A stretch of DNA of 64,000 nucleotides from Acetispira formosa (nom. nud.) (GCA_023525915.1 CP026657.1:868001-932000); one strand, 5' to 3'. Counted from the stretch's first letter, positions 53,429-62,269 are shown. Made by a program: numbers and translations. Notes: a model not told the origin generated them from the sequence alone.

Positions 53429-55671
53429 AGGAAGCCGCCCTCTTCTTCCGCTTCACGGCTCATGCTCCGGCTCATGGTTTCAACCTCATCAACAATCACG
53501 TTGAGGGAGGCGGCGGCATGTCCGGGCCGGGCGGCCGGCTGGGCCGCCGGCGTTTTAACCGGGGGGGCTTTCTGCTCGGCAGGCACATTATAGGTTTTCC
53601 GCATGGCGTATTCCTTCTGCTTACCGTCGTTCCAGCGGCTCACCGGTCTCAGATAGCCCACCACGCGGGAATATACTTCCGTCTCCGTCTCACATTCCGG
53701 GCAGGCCTGTACTTCACCGGCCAGATAACCGTGATTGGGACAGACACTGAAAGTCGGAGTGATGGTGAAATACGGCAGCCGGTAATTGTTGGTGATTTTC
53801 CGCACCATTGAGCGCACCGTGCGAATATCTGAAATTTCCTCACCCACAAAGGTGTGCAGAACCGTGCCGCCCGTATAGCAGCACTGAAGGTCGTCCTGAA
53901 GATCGAGCACCTCGAAAATATCATCGGAGAAATTCACCGGCAGGTGGCTCGAATTAGTATAGAACGGAACCTCAACATCACCCTGCAGTTCGCTGTTGGC
54001 AAATTTGATTGCGGGGAAACGGGCTTGATCAAGCCGGGCCAGACGGAAGGAAGTGCCCTCGGCCGGGGTGGCCTCCAGGTTGAAGAAGTCGCCGGTCTCC
54101 TCCTGAATGGCGGTCAGGCGTTCACGGATATGATTGAGCACCCTGAGGCTAAAACGGCGTCCGTTTTCCGTGGCAATGCCCTCACCCAGAAGGTTCAGAC
54201 AGGCCTCATTGGCACCGACCACGCCAATGGTGGAGAAATGATTGGTCCAATAGCGGTTGGTGGCCTCTTTGATGCTTCTCAGATAGAAATTGGTGTAGGG
54301 ATAGAGCCCGCCCTCGGTGAAGCGTTCCAGTTCCTTGCGCTTGATGACCAGGCTCTCTTTGGCCAGATCGATGAGAACATCCAGGCGCTCAATGAACTCT
54401 TCCTCCGTGTGCGACAAATAACCAAGACGCGGCAGGTTAATAGTCACCACGCCCACCGAACCGGTCAGCGGATTGGCTCCGAAGAGGCCCCCGCCGCGTT
54501 TGCGCAGTTCGCGGTTGTCCAGCCGCAGACGGCAGCACATGGAACGGGCGTCTTCCGGCGACATGTCGGAATTGACGAAATTGGAGAAATAGGGAATGCC
54601 GTAACGCCCGGTCATTTTCCATATGGCGTCAAAGCGGGGGCTGTCCCAATTGAAATCCTTGCCGATGTTGTAGGTGGGAATGGGAAAGGTAAAGACCCGG
54701 CCCTTGTTGTCGCCCTCCATCATCACCTCGGCGAAAGCCTGGTTGATGACGTCCATTTCAGCCTGATAGTCGCCATAGGTCGTTTCCTGCTCCACGCCGC
54801 CGATAACCACTGGTGAATATTTAAAAATTTCAGGGACATCCATATCCAGGGTAATATTGGTGAAGGGAGTCTGGAAACCCACGCGGGTGGGAATATTTAT
54901 ATTGAAGACAAACTCCTGAAGAGCCTGTTTGACTTCGCGGAAATTCAGACGGTCATGACGGATAAAGGGAGCCAGGAGGGTGTCGAAGCTGGAGACGGCC
55001 TGAGCGCCGGCGGCTTCACCCTGAAGGGTGTAAAAAAAGTTGACCAGCTGGCCCAGAGCGGAGCGGAAATGCTTGGGCGGAGCGCTCTCAACATTGCCGG
55101 AGACGCCTTTAAAGCCCTCTTTCAGGAGGTCGGCCAGATCCCAGCCCACGCAATAGACCGAAAGCTGATTGAGGTCGTGGAGGTGAATATCGCCGTTTTT
55201 GTGGGCGTCGCGGATTTTGGGGGTGTAGATGCGATTGAGCCAGTATTCGCTGGTCACATCGGAGGAAATGTAATTGTTTAGCCCCTGGAGGGAGAACCCC
55301 ATGTTGCTGTTTTCCCTCACCCGCCAGTCCAGGCGCTGGAGGTAGCCGTCCATGAGGTCAACATGGGCCTTGGCCATCAGGCTGCGGATCTGGGCCCGCT
55401 GCTCGCGGTATAAGATATAGGCCTTGGCTGTCTTGCGAAAAGTGGAGTCAAGGAGCACATTTTCCACAATATCCTGCAGAATTTCCACATCAGCGGTATC
55501 AGACTGAATGAGAGCTTCAGCCCGGTCCAGGGTCTTCATGGTCAGCATCAAGGCTTCCTTCTCGGTGAATTCGCCTGTGGCAACGCCGGCCCTGGCAATG
55601 GCGTTGGTGATTTTAGAGGCGTCAAATCCGGCCGTACGTCCGTCGCGCTTCCTGATCGTAATGAACCGCAT
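53419..55671 (-). CDS. nrdD: Anaerobic ribonucleoside-triphosphate reductase
   Basis: 750 residues, ATG 55671 with AGGAG upstream. Reduces ribonucleotides to deoxyribonucleotides without oxygen. An N-terminal ATP-cone (RKRDGRTAGFDASKITNAIARA) is followed by the glycyl-radical barrel (DIHLHDLNQLSVYCVGWDL, TRVGFQTPFTNITLD, GVVGANEACLNLLG) and C-terminal zinc cysteines (CPNHGY ... CPECETE) just before the RVVGYLRPVSRWN radical-site region. About 60 further residues, Pro/Ala rich and then acidic, ending GGFLCA, follow the usual end; this tail is unusual and may be a docking peptide. Confidence 0.93.
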   Translation of the reverse strand: MRFITIRKRDGRTAGFDASKITNAIARAGVATGEFTEKEALMLTMKTLDRAEALIQSDTADVEILQDIVENVLLDSTFRKTAKAYILYREQRAQIRSLMAKAHVDLMDGYLQRLDWRVRENSNMGFSLQGLNNYISSDVTSEYWLNRIYTPKIRDAHKNGDIHLHDLNQLSVYCVGWDLADLLKEGFKGVSGNVESAPPKHFRSALGQLVNFFYTLQGEAAGAQAVSSFDTLLAPFIRHDRLNFREVKQALQEFVFNINIPTRVGFQTPFTNITLDMDVPEIFKYSPVVIGGVEQETTYGDYQAEMDVINQAFAEVMMEGDNKGRVFTFPIPTYNIGKDFNWDSPRFDAIWKMTGRYGIPYFSNFVNSDMSPEDARSMCCRLRLDNRELRKRGGGLFGANPLTGSVGVVTINLPRLGYLSHTEEEFIERLDVLIDLAKESLVIKRKELERFTEGGLYPYTNFYLRSIKEATNRYWTNHFSTIGVVGANEACLNLLGEGIATENGRRFSLRVLNHIRERLTAIQEETGDFFNLEATPAEGTSFRLARLDQARFPAIKFANSELQGDVEVPFYTNSSHLPVNFSDDIFEVLDLQDDLQCCYTGGTVLHTFVGEEISDIRTVRSMVRKITNNYRLPYFTITPTFSVCPNHGYLAGEVQACPECETETEVYSRVVGYLRPVSRWNDGKQKEYAMRKTYNVPAEQKAPPVKTPAAQPAARPGHAAASLNVIVDEVETMSRSMSREAEEEGGFLCA

Positions 55672-56009
55672 GTTGTCTCCTGAATTGTATATAATTATAT
55701 ATAATTACCGGGGATAAGCCCAATAACCCGGCAGCCGCGAAGCGGCCAAACCTTATTCCGATTGCTTTGTGATGCGAAAAACCCGTGGAAATCCGGAGGT
55801 CGGCCCTGAAAGGGCAATATTAATATCTAAAGAAAATAAGAACTTACCCGAAACAGTCTCATTTGCGGATAAGTTCTAAAGACAGCCCGGCCTAATGGCT
55901 GGCAATGCAATTAAAAAAACTTGAATTAGTAGCTCCAGATGTTGTGCACCCGTAGAGAGTAATTAACCACAAAGCCTGATTATTGTCAAGCTCTATTTCT
56001 TGACGGTCG
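55672..56009 (-). promoter_or_regulatory. Structured leader region of nrdD
   Basis: About 340 bases between the NrdR-like box and nrdD. On the minus strand TTGACA is followed 17 bp later by TTAATT (near 55960-55990). The leader has a hairpin AGAACTTA (55839-55846) / TAAGTTCT (55870-55877), and the 16-bp palindrome TAATTATATATAATTA (55692-55707) sits 21 bases before the start. I cannot match it to a known riboswitch. Confidence 0.4.
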
Positions 56010-56025
56010 ACACAATATATTGTAT
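56010..56025. promoter_or_regulatory. NrdR-like box upstream of nrdD
   Basis: ACACAATATATTGTAT closely matches the NrdR box (ACACWATATATNGNGT type), with a perfect 12-bp ACAATATATTGT centre. NrdR sites normally come in pairs about 31-32 bp apart; a second good box is not evident, though ACACAATATCTCGTAA occurs about 97 bp away at about 56107. Confidence 0.5.
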
Positions 56026-56500
56026 CACCAATCCATCAACATACAATATGAACATGATTGTGGAATTTATTATTTATCGGTATTTAAGCCCAGATTTGTT
56101 GCTTCCCACACAATATCTCGTAAGTTATGGAATACATGGAAAAGGTCTGTGAGGCTGGCCGCCGGGCTCTTGGAGTGGGCCGAACCTGAAGACAGCCCGA
56201 TTGTTGAGTGTGGTAATGTAAAATTCATTCATTACCCGATCTTTTCCAGCTACTGACTGTTAGTTTTTGAAAATGAAACCCTGAAAATCTGGCTGAATCC
56301 CAAAAATTGCCTGTGAATGTCTTTCGGCCCAAAGACGAATGAACGGTAGATTTTTGCACAAAAAAATATAAAAAATTAAAAGTTGCGCGGCATTTCAAAA
56401 GCAGGAAGCAGGTGGTATTTCAAATGAAAAAAGAGAACGCCAGAGAACCAGATACGCTATGGAACAGCTTTATTCCCTATGAAAATTACGGTCAATCCCC
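56026..56500. other. AT-rich intergenic stretch, no gene supported
   Basis: About 475 bases. Two short frames (56020-56256 and 56412-56600) have poor composition and no RBS. Nothing else is seen except the left flank of element E2. Confidence 0.45.
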
Positions 56501-56501
56501 G

Positions 56502-56650
56502 GCTTCCGGCTCCCACTTCAGCTATGCATACTTCCCAGTCAGGGGAAAGCCGACCAGGCAGCCGACGGGAGAAATGTTTTTGCCCGGCTCTGGTGACTAA
56601 AGACCCCGCGGAACCTCGCCGGGCAAAAACATTTCTCCCGTCGGCGGTCA
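56502..56650. repeat. Palindromic element E2
   Basis: Perfect 28-bp arms (56561-56588 and 56618-56645) with a loop containing GTGACTAAAGACCCCGCGGA, nearly the same as the E1 loop. The arms share no obvious sequence with E1. The left module GGCTTCCGGCTCCCACTTC ... GCTATGCATACTTCCC ... AGCCGACCAGGCAGCCG matches the E1 module. Confidence 0.85.
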
Positions 56651-56684
56651 CCCGCTTTTCCATAATTTCAACATTGATTATGTA

Positions 56685-57197
56685 CTAGCGGCGGCGGCGG
56701 GGCGGATCGGAAGGAGGCAGTTTGAAATGAGGGCCGGTGAAATTGGGCACAGGGCCGCCGCAGCCTGAAGGATAGAGGCAGGCTTCAATGATGCTGAGCT
56801 GAGGCAGCACGCCCTGACAGAAACCCATCACTGAAACGGTTGAGCCCGTTTTCATGGCGTGCATCTTTTCCGCTTCCCAATCCCAGAAATAAACAGCCAC
56901 CGGCTGATTGTGGGGGCCGGCATCCAGAGTGATGAAGGAGTATATTTTGTCTGAATAACGATTATAAGTGCGATCACGGGGGTGGATATTTTTCAGCCGC
57001 CCGGTGAGAATGAGGAGCTTGCCGGTATATTTGGCGTCAGCCTCATGAAAATTGGCTTTGTAGTCGTCCACCAGACGGGTCGGGGAAACCTGGACAGGTT
57101 CCATATAATCGCGCTGAGCGCGGGCCATGGAGGGAAACAAGCAGAGGGCGGTGATAACCGCCCCCGCCAGTAGTATGATTTGCGGAAAATGTCTCAT
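56685..57197 (-). CDS. Exported OB-fold (tRNA_anti-like) protein
   Basis: 170 residues with a signal peptide (1-27, ending ARAQ). The mature part has the tRNA_anti-like OB-fold pattern: VSPTRLVDDYKANFHEADAKYTGKLLILTGRLKNI, then a strand-rich middle and GSTVSVMGFCQGVLPQLSIIEACLY. Two cysteines may pair. The tail is PPSDPPRRRR. Such proteins are periplasmic with unknown ligands. It starts directly at the stop of the lytic transglycosylase gene (57197 shared), so the two are one transcript and perhaps one envelope function. Confidence 0.75.
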   Translation of the reverse strand: MRHFPQIILLAGAVITALCLFPSMARAQRDYMEPVQVSPTRLVDDYKANFHEADAKYTGKLLILTGRLKNIHPRDRTYNRYSDKIYSFITLDAGPHNQPVAVYFWDWEAEKMHAMKTGSTVSVMGFCQGVLPQLSIIEACLYPSGCGGPVPNFTGPHFKLPPSDPPRRRR

Positions 57198-57880
57198 CAG
57201 CTGTCCAGATGCGAATGATAATAAAGCATCACCTTTTCGACAAAAGCCTGAGTTTCACGGAAAGGAGGAACCTGATTGTTGAACCGTTTTAGCGTCTCCG
57301 GCCCGGCGTTGTAGGCGGCCAGAGCCAGAGTTTCATCGTCATTATAAAGGTTCAGAAGCATCTTCAGATACTTGGTCCCGGCCGTAATGTTCTTCTGTGG
57401 GTCCATCGGGTCATGGACGCCCATGGAGCGGGCGGTGCTGGGCAGAAGCTGCATAAGGCCCACCGCCCCATTGTTGGAAACGGCCGAAGGATTGAAATTT
57501 GATTCCGCCTGAATAACCGCCTTGACCAGGACAGGTGAGACCTGGTGCTGTTTGGCGGTGCGTTCGATCATGGAGTCATATTTGGCGGCCGCCGCGCTGA
57601 ATTTCGGCTGGGGCCTGGTGTTGGCGCTGACGGTTTTCAAAAGGTCCGGTGAAGGTTTGAGGCTCGATACTTCATCATTGAGGGGCGCGGATTTAAGTGC
57701 ATTGCCCGGAGGTGTTAAGTTACTGAAATTTAAGGCATTGGATGGCAATGTGATAAAATTTTCCCAAGATATGTCCTTATACCTGGAAGACGAAAGGGGG
57801 AAAGCCAGAAATACAGCCAGAAAAGTGAATAAGATCCAGGCTGTAAATTCTGATATGGCAGAATGTTGTCTTTTATGCAT
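57197..57880 (-). CDS. Soluble lytic transglycosylase (SLT domain)
   Basis: 227 residues. An N-terminal signal anchor (about 12-31), a linker of about 65 residues, then an SLT/goose-lysozyme-like domain (about 100-225): catalytic Glu E126 in KAVIQAESNFNPSAVSNNGAVGLMQLLPSTARSMGV, NITAGTKYLKMLL, and LALAAYNAGPETL. It cleaves peptidoglycan to anhydro-muropeptides. No LysM domain. It is followed without a gap by the OB-fold protein gene. Confidence 0.9.
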   Translation of the reverse strand: MHKRQHSAISEFTAWILFTFLAVFLAFPLSSSRYKDISWENFITLPSNALNFSNLTPPGNALKSAPLNDEVSSLKPSPDLLKTVSANTRPQPKFSAAAAKYDSMIERTAKQHQVSPVLVKAVIQAESNFNPSAVSNNGAVGLMQLLPSTARSMGVHDPMDPQKNITAGTKYLKMLLNLYNDDETLALAAYNAGPETLKRFNNQVPPFRETQAFVEKVMLYYHSHLDS

Positions 57881-58338
57881 ATTGATTCCTCTTGACCCCT
57901 GAATAGGGAATCCCTGGTTGGTCCTTTCTAACCGGCGGTCGAAGTGCCGGCCATATAGATAGTTATTCGCCGATACGGCTTTTATTTAACCTAAATTATC
58001 CTCCCAGGCAGACCCAGGATACAAAAAAGGCGTTATTCGCAGGGTCTCTTTGGCTGGTTGGCCATTGTGGCTCGCGGATACGCCTAAGGATTATGATAAC
58101 CATACCACTGAAAAAGTCAAGTCATCCATCGGACAAAAGATAAAGTTAAACTTCATAATAATTAACATGTGGCATATGATATTAAAATAATACCTAAGAA
58201 AGTATCCAAATACCTTTAGCTGAATACACAATAATCGTCGGGCCTTGCGCAATTCGAACGCCATAGAGGCCCGTAATGTCCCCAATAAATATGCCCGGAA
58301 CCGACTTATTTGGCAACCGCACCTATAATTACTTGAAA
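57881..58338. other. Intergenic region, no gene supported
   Basis: About 460 bases. An 84-codon minus-strand frame at 58091-58345 (cysteine/arginine-rich, no RBS) is not convincing. No terminator-quality hairpin or RNA gene is evident. Confidence 0.4.
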
Positions 58339-58704
58339 TTACCAAACAATCTGAACTCCGGCCGAACCGTGCCAGGTTTCATTCTCCTGATCTATTTCAT
58401 GGCGCATATCGAAAAACATAGAGGTTTTATCATCACCGCTGAGTGAAGCTGTGGCCCCTTTTCGATAGTGGTCACGCTCATCAAAGGTTTTGGATAACTC
58501 CGACTGATGCGAAGGCCGGTTACGCACACTGTCAAGATGTTCACGCATCTGATCAACGGGCTTTCCGAGTAGCCTTGTGGCAACAGTATCTGACTGGGCG
58601 GCCGAAGCCTGGCCAGTGAAGACCAGGGAGGCGACAAAAATGGCGGCAATGACGATAAGCGCCGTAAAATACCGGCCGGTGGGGCGACTGGAATCTTTAT
58701 CCAT
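58339..58704 (-). CDS. Small exported protein of unknown function
   Basis: 121 residues from ATG 58704, which has AGGAG; the open frame extends upstream but without an RBS. A signal peptide (about 11-37: GRYFTALIVIAAIFVASLVFTGQASAA) is followed by a charged region and an end (MFFDMRHEIDQENETWHGSAGVQIVW) with alternating hydrophobic residues and a C-terminal Trp, which would suit a beta-strand at an outer-membrane or periplasmic surface. I do not recognise a family. Confidence 0.6.
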   Translation of the reverse strand: MDKDSSRPTGRYFTALIVIAAIFVASLVFTGQASAAQSDTVATRLLGKPVDQMREHLDSVRNRPSHQSELSKTFDERDHYRKGATASLSGDDKTSMFFDMRHEIDQENETWHGSAGVQIVW

Positions 58705-58981
58705 AACAAACTCCTGACATTTTGAATGTTGCCTAAAATCAACACCCCATGACACTGAACTTAATACATGCAAGCAACAGGCCAGAAAACAAGCGATGCG
58801 CGCACCCGAGGCCGGGCCAGCAATTCTCAAAGTAGATGGCAATTTTAAAATAGCAGGTCGACCCGAGAGGGGAGACGGAGCGCCAGCGACTGGTTTTGAC
58901 GGCAAAAAAGCTGCTCGCGAAACAAAAACCACGTTTTTTGTGTAGCTGTGAGCCGCAAGTTCAAGTGAAAAAGTTTACTTT

Positions 58982-59053
58982 ATGAATTGCTGGCCGGGCG
59001 TCTCTTTTCTTGCCATCCTCACCCGATTGCAATACAATAACTACTCTCATTAA
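58982..59053 (+). CDS. Possible leader peptide ORF before tnaA
   Basis: 23 codons, ATG 58982 to TAA 59051-59053, ending 26 bases before the tnaA start. It starts [13 protein letters not shown] and has one Trp (position 4). E. coli tnaA has a 24-codon leader (TnaC) with a key Trp and a terminal Pro before the stop; neither the Trp spacing nor the final Pro is matched here, and the RBS is weak. May be fortuitous. Confidence 0.2.
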   Translation: MNCWPGVSFLAILTRLQYNNYSH

Positions 59054-59079
59054 AAAAACAACTCATGGAGGTAGAAGCT

Positions 59080-60468
59080 ATGGCCATCAAGTATGTTCCA
59101 GAACCTTTCCGTATCAAATCCGTCGAACCTTTAAAAATGCTTACCCGTGAAGAGCGCGAAAGCAAAATCCGGGAAGCCCGTTATAATCTCTTCAACCTGC
59201 GCGGCGAAGACTGCTACATCGATCTTCTGACCGATTCAGGAACCAATGCCATGAGTCAGGAACAGTGGGCCGGAATTATGCGCGGCGATGAAGCCTACGC
59301 CGGGGCCTCCAGCTATTTCAAGCTCATTGAGGCGGCGGGGGATATTTTCAAATACGGCTTTTTCCAGCCGGTCCACCAGGGCCGGGCCGGGGAAAAAGTG
59401 CTGTTCCCGATACTTCTGGGTCCAGGCAAGTTCGCCATATCAAACATGTTTTTTGATACCACCCGCGCCCATGTTGAACTGGCTGGCGCCCGCGCCATTG
59501 ATTGCGTAATTGAGGAAGCCAAGGATCCGTCCCGGCGCATTCCCTTCAAAGGCAACATGGACATTGAAAAACTGGAGCGAACCATTACGGAACGCGGGCC
59601 GGAGAACATAGGCCTGGTGGTGATGACCGTCACCAACAACTCGGCCGGGGGCCAGCCGGTCTCCATGAAAAACATAAAAGAGACGGCGGAAGTCTGCCGC
59701 AGATACCAACTGCCCTTCAGCATTGACGCGGCCCGCTTCGCGGAAAACGCCTTTTTCATCCGCCGCGACGAGCCGGGTTACAGCACCAAGTCCATCAAGG
59801 AAATAGTCGGCGAAATGTTCAGTCACGCCGACATGTTCACCATGTCGGCCAAAAAGGATGCTATCGTCAACATGGGCGGCCTGATAGGCATTAAAGACGC
59901 TGAAAATCCGATTGTGCTTAAAGTAAAGGCCAACTGTATATCATTTGAAGGATTTACCTCCTATGGCGGTCTGGCCGGGCGAGATCTGGAGGCCCTGGCC
60001 ATTGGCCTGTATGAGGGTATAGATCTCGATCAGTTAAGCTATCGCATCGGGCAGGTGGAATACCTGGCCGCCAAGCTCGATGACGCGGGTGTGGCCTACC
60101 AGTCGCCGGTCGGCGGGCACGGTGTATTTGTGGATGCGGCGGCCATGTTCCCGCACATTCCCTACAATGAATATCCCGGCCAGGTGCTGGGCGTGGAACT
60201 ATATAAAGAGGCGGGTATCCGCACCAGTGAAATCGGCTCATACATGCTGGGCAATGATCCCGACACCAAAAAACAGTTGAAAGCCGACTTTGAGTTCAGC
60301 CGTCTGGCCATTCCGCGCCGGGTCTACACCCAGGCTCACTTCGACATCATGGCCGAAGCCATCATAGCGGTCAAAGGGCGCGCCGCGTCCATAAAGCGTG
60401 GCTACAGGGTTATCTGGGAGCCGCCAATCCTGCGCCACTTCCAAGCTCACCTGGAGCCGATCGAATAA
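59080..60468 (+). CDS. tnaA: Tryptophanase
   Basis: 462 residues from ATG 59080 (GGAGG eight bases upstream; the earlier ATG at 59065 overlaps that RBS). A PLP enzyme splitting tryptophan to indole, pyruvate and ammonia. The fold is shared with tyrosine phenol-lyase, but diagnostic positions favour tryptophanase: FFDTT with Asp126 (TPL has Thr), [20 protein letters not shown] with the PLP Lys at K259, and [13 protein letters not shown] with no Arg at the TPL specificity site. Length matches TnaA. It is followed by palindromic element D. No tnaB-like permease is adjacent. Confidence 0.88.
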   Translation: MAIKYVPEPFRIKSVEPLKMLTREERESKIREARYNLFNLRGEDCYIDLLTDSGTNAMSQEQWAGIMRGDEAYAGASSYFKLIEAAGDIFKYGFFQPVHQGRAGEKVLFPILLGPGKFAISNMFFDTTRAHVELAGARAIDCVIEEAKDPSRRIPFKGNMDIEKLERTITERGPENIGLVVMTVTNNSAGGQPVSMKNIKETAEVCRRYQLPFSIDAARFAENAFFIRRDEPGYSTKSIKEIVGEMFSHADMFTMSAKKDAIVNMGGLIGIKDAENPIVLKVKANCISFEGFTSYGGLAGRDLEALAIGLYEGIDLDQLSYRIGQVEYLAAKLDDAGVAYQSPVGGHGVFVDAAAMFPHIPYNEYPGQVLGVELYKEAGIRTSEIGSYMLGNDPDTKKQLKADFEFSRLAIPRRVYTQAHFDIMAEAIIAVKGRAASIKRGYRVIWEPPILRHFQAHLEPIE

Positions 60469-60482
60469 GGCTAACTGTCGAT

Positions 60483-61058
60483 GAAGAGGGGGGCTCTGCC
60501 CCTCCACCCCGCAAGGGGGTAAACCCCCTTGACCCCAACCCGGCGTGCGGTCATGGTAGCGATAGGACCGGAGGCTGGGGCTGAAAATTTTTTACGAAAG
60601 GCATCGTTCACCATTGTTTCAGCGCCACAACTCGCTTCGGAGACGAAGCTCAGACAAGTGGCGCTGAAACAATGGTTCTCTACAGAAAATTTTCAGCCCC
60701 AGCCTCCTGCTTTTTTGGCGTGCTGTCTGAAGAATTAGAAACGCGTTTGTTCCGGTTGACACAACAGCAATGGCCCCAAACCGCCGATAACGACCAGGAA
60801 GGGGGAGCGGAAAATTTTCCGTAGACGCTCGTGATTTTGCTCCCCGGACAGGCACTGAAGAATCAATCGTCAGTGAAGCCACCCGGCCGGGAATCAGAGA
60901 AAATCACGAGCGTCTTAAGGAAATTTTTCCGCTCCCCCTTCCGGGTTTTACCTTTGCCGCCACAAAACGAAAAACCGCAATTCCTTCTCAGGAATTGCGG
61001 TGGGGGTCAAGGGGGCTGTGCCCCCTTGTGGGGTGGAGGGGCGACGCCCCCCTCTTCA
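60483..61058. repeat. Palindromic element D with nested B and A cores
   Basis: Outer inverted arms (60483-60540 and 61000-61058: GAAGAGGGGGGC...CCCCTCCACCCC...GCAAGGGGG) enclose three hairpins. First, a 39-bp core (60624-60662) flanked by CCATTGTTTCAGC and its complement, plus outer GGCTGGGGCTGAAAATTTT arms. Second, an A-type element (60796-60960) with GCTCCCCGGACAGGCACT and GCCACCCGGCCGGGAATCAG. Third, a simple hairpin ACCGCAATTCC / GGAATTGCGGT (60973-61000). It separates the convergent tnaA and DUF3798 genes. No coding frame is supported. Confidence 0.85.
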
Positions 61059-61072
61059 ATGTGCATACTACA

Positions 61073-62269
61073 TTATTTGCTGATCATGTAGTATTTTTCA
61101 GGGACTTCGATTTCGGTCACGCCGAGATAGCCCTTACCAAAGACATAGGTATCCTGATAGACCAGAGCGAACTTTTTGTTGGCCACGCCGGTCCCGGCGT
61201 CGGTATAGTAAGCCATGTTCCAGTTCGCGTTCGGAGTGTATTTTGAATAGCTGGCGATAAGGTCGCGCGGATTGTCGAGCTTGGCGGTGCCTTCCACGAT
61301 GCGCTTGCCGAACTCAGCCAGACCGGCGGTGGTGGTATAGCCGTAAGAGAACGACCAGGTGCCCATGCGGTCTTTGCCGCCGGCGGCGATGACGGCCTCT
61401 TCAACCTTTTTCATCAGGGCCGGCCAGTTGCCTTTTTCAGCATCGGTGAACTCAATGCCCAGAGCGCCCGGATAACCCATGGTCGGTGAAGGAAGGTCGG
61501 CTTCAACAAAATAGCCGCCGAGTTCCGCGATTTTCTTGAGGAGGGGCTCGGTGTGGGCGTCGTTGGTGCAGAAGAAAGCGGTATTCGGGCCGTATTTTTC
61601 CAGCCAGGCAGGCACTTTCTCAAGGATGAACTGCTGGGCGCCGGCCACGCCCACGTCACTGGTGGGATCGGGAGCGGTTTCAGCGTGGAACTTGATGCCC
61701 AGATCGTTACAGGCGTGTTCCATGATGGCCCGGCGGCGGCCAAGGGTCTCATAGCTCATGTGGCGGGGGAAGGAGATGTGGACAAAGGTGTCCGCGCCCA
61801 TTTCCTTGGCGCCATAGGGGATGGTGTAGCCGCGGTTGATGTTGTCGGCGTTGACGGCCAAAGTGGCGGCCTGAGCGATGACGCCGGGATCTTCATGGGC
61901 TTCACCCGCGAACAGGAGGATGTCGGGGCGTTTTTCAGCCACGCGGCGGAAAGCTTCGGTGGTGCCGGGCACGCCCTGGTTGACCACAATCACCTTCATT
62001 TTGGGATCGTCAGCCAGACCGACGATGACGGAAATGGTGGTTTCCATTTCGCTCATGAAGTTGTCAGGGTAGGTGACATGCTTGATGTAGCCGCCGTCGG
62101 CCACGTCGCCGTATTCCTTGATAAGGGCTTCGGCTCCGCGAAGTTCGTCTTCAGACTGGGAAACCGTGGAAGTGGCCACGCCGATGTGGAAAGGCGCTTC
62201 GGCCAGAGCGGGACCGGCCGCGAGCATCAGCGCGCAGGCGCAGACCATGAGCATAATGATCTTTTTCAT
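61073..62269 (-). CDS. DUF3798-family periplasmic binding-like protein
   Basis: 398 residues from ATG 62269 (GGAGG upstream). A Sec signal peptide (1-23, ending PALA) is followed by a two-lobed periplasmic-binding-like fold: FHIGVATSTVSQSEDELRGAEALIKEYGDV, KHVTYPDNFMSEMETTISVIVGLADDPKMKVIVVNQGVPGTTEAF, and PDILLFAGEAHEDP, all typical of DUF3798. Its ligand is unknown; some relatives lie beside ABC permeases, but none is here. It is transcribed alone and converges on tnaA across element D. Confidence 0.85.
   Translation of the reverse strand: MKKIIMLMVCACALMLAAGPALAEAPFHIGVATSTVSQSEDELRGAEALIKEYGDVADGGYIKHVTYPDNFMSEMETTISVIVGLADDPKMKVIVVNQGVPGTTEAFRRVAEKRPDILLFAGEAHEDPGVIAQAATLAVNADNINRGYTIPYGAKEMGADTFVHISFPRHMSYETLGRRRAIMEHACNDLGIKFHAETAPDPTSDVGVAGAQQFILEKVPAWLEKYGPNTAFFCTNDAHTEPLLKKIAELGGYFVEADLPSPTMGYPGALGIEFTDAEKGNWPALMKKVEEAVIAAGGKDRMGTWSFSYGYTTTAGLAEFGKRIVEGTAKLDNPRDLIASYSKYTPNANWNMAYYTDAGTGVANKKFALVYQDTYVFGKGYLGVTEIEVPEKYYMISK

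Noticed and set aside
56020..56256. 78-codon frame near the NrdR-like box
   Set aside because: It overlaps regulatory DNA, has no RBS, and has a composition unlike neighbouring genes.
59080..60468. Tyrosine phenol-lyase as the product
   Set aside because: Asp126 in FFDTT and lack of the Arg specificity residue in GIRTSEIGS fit tryptophanase better.
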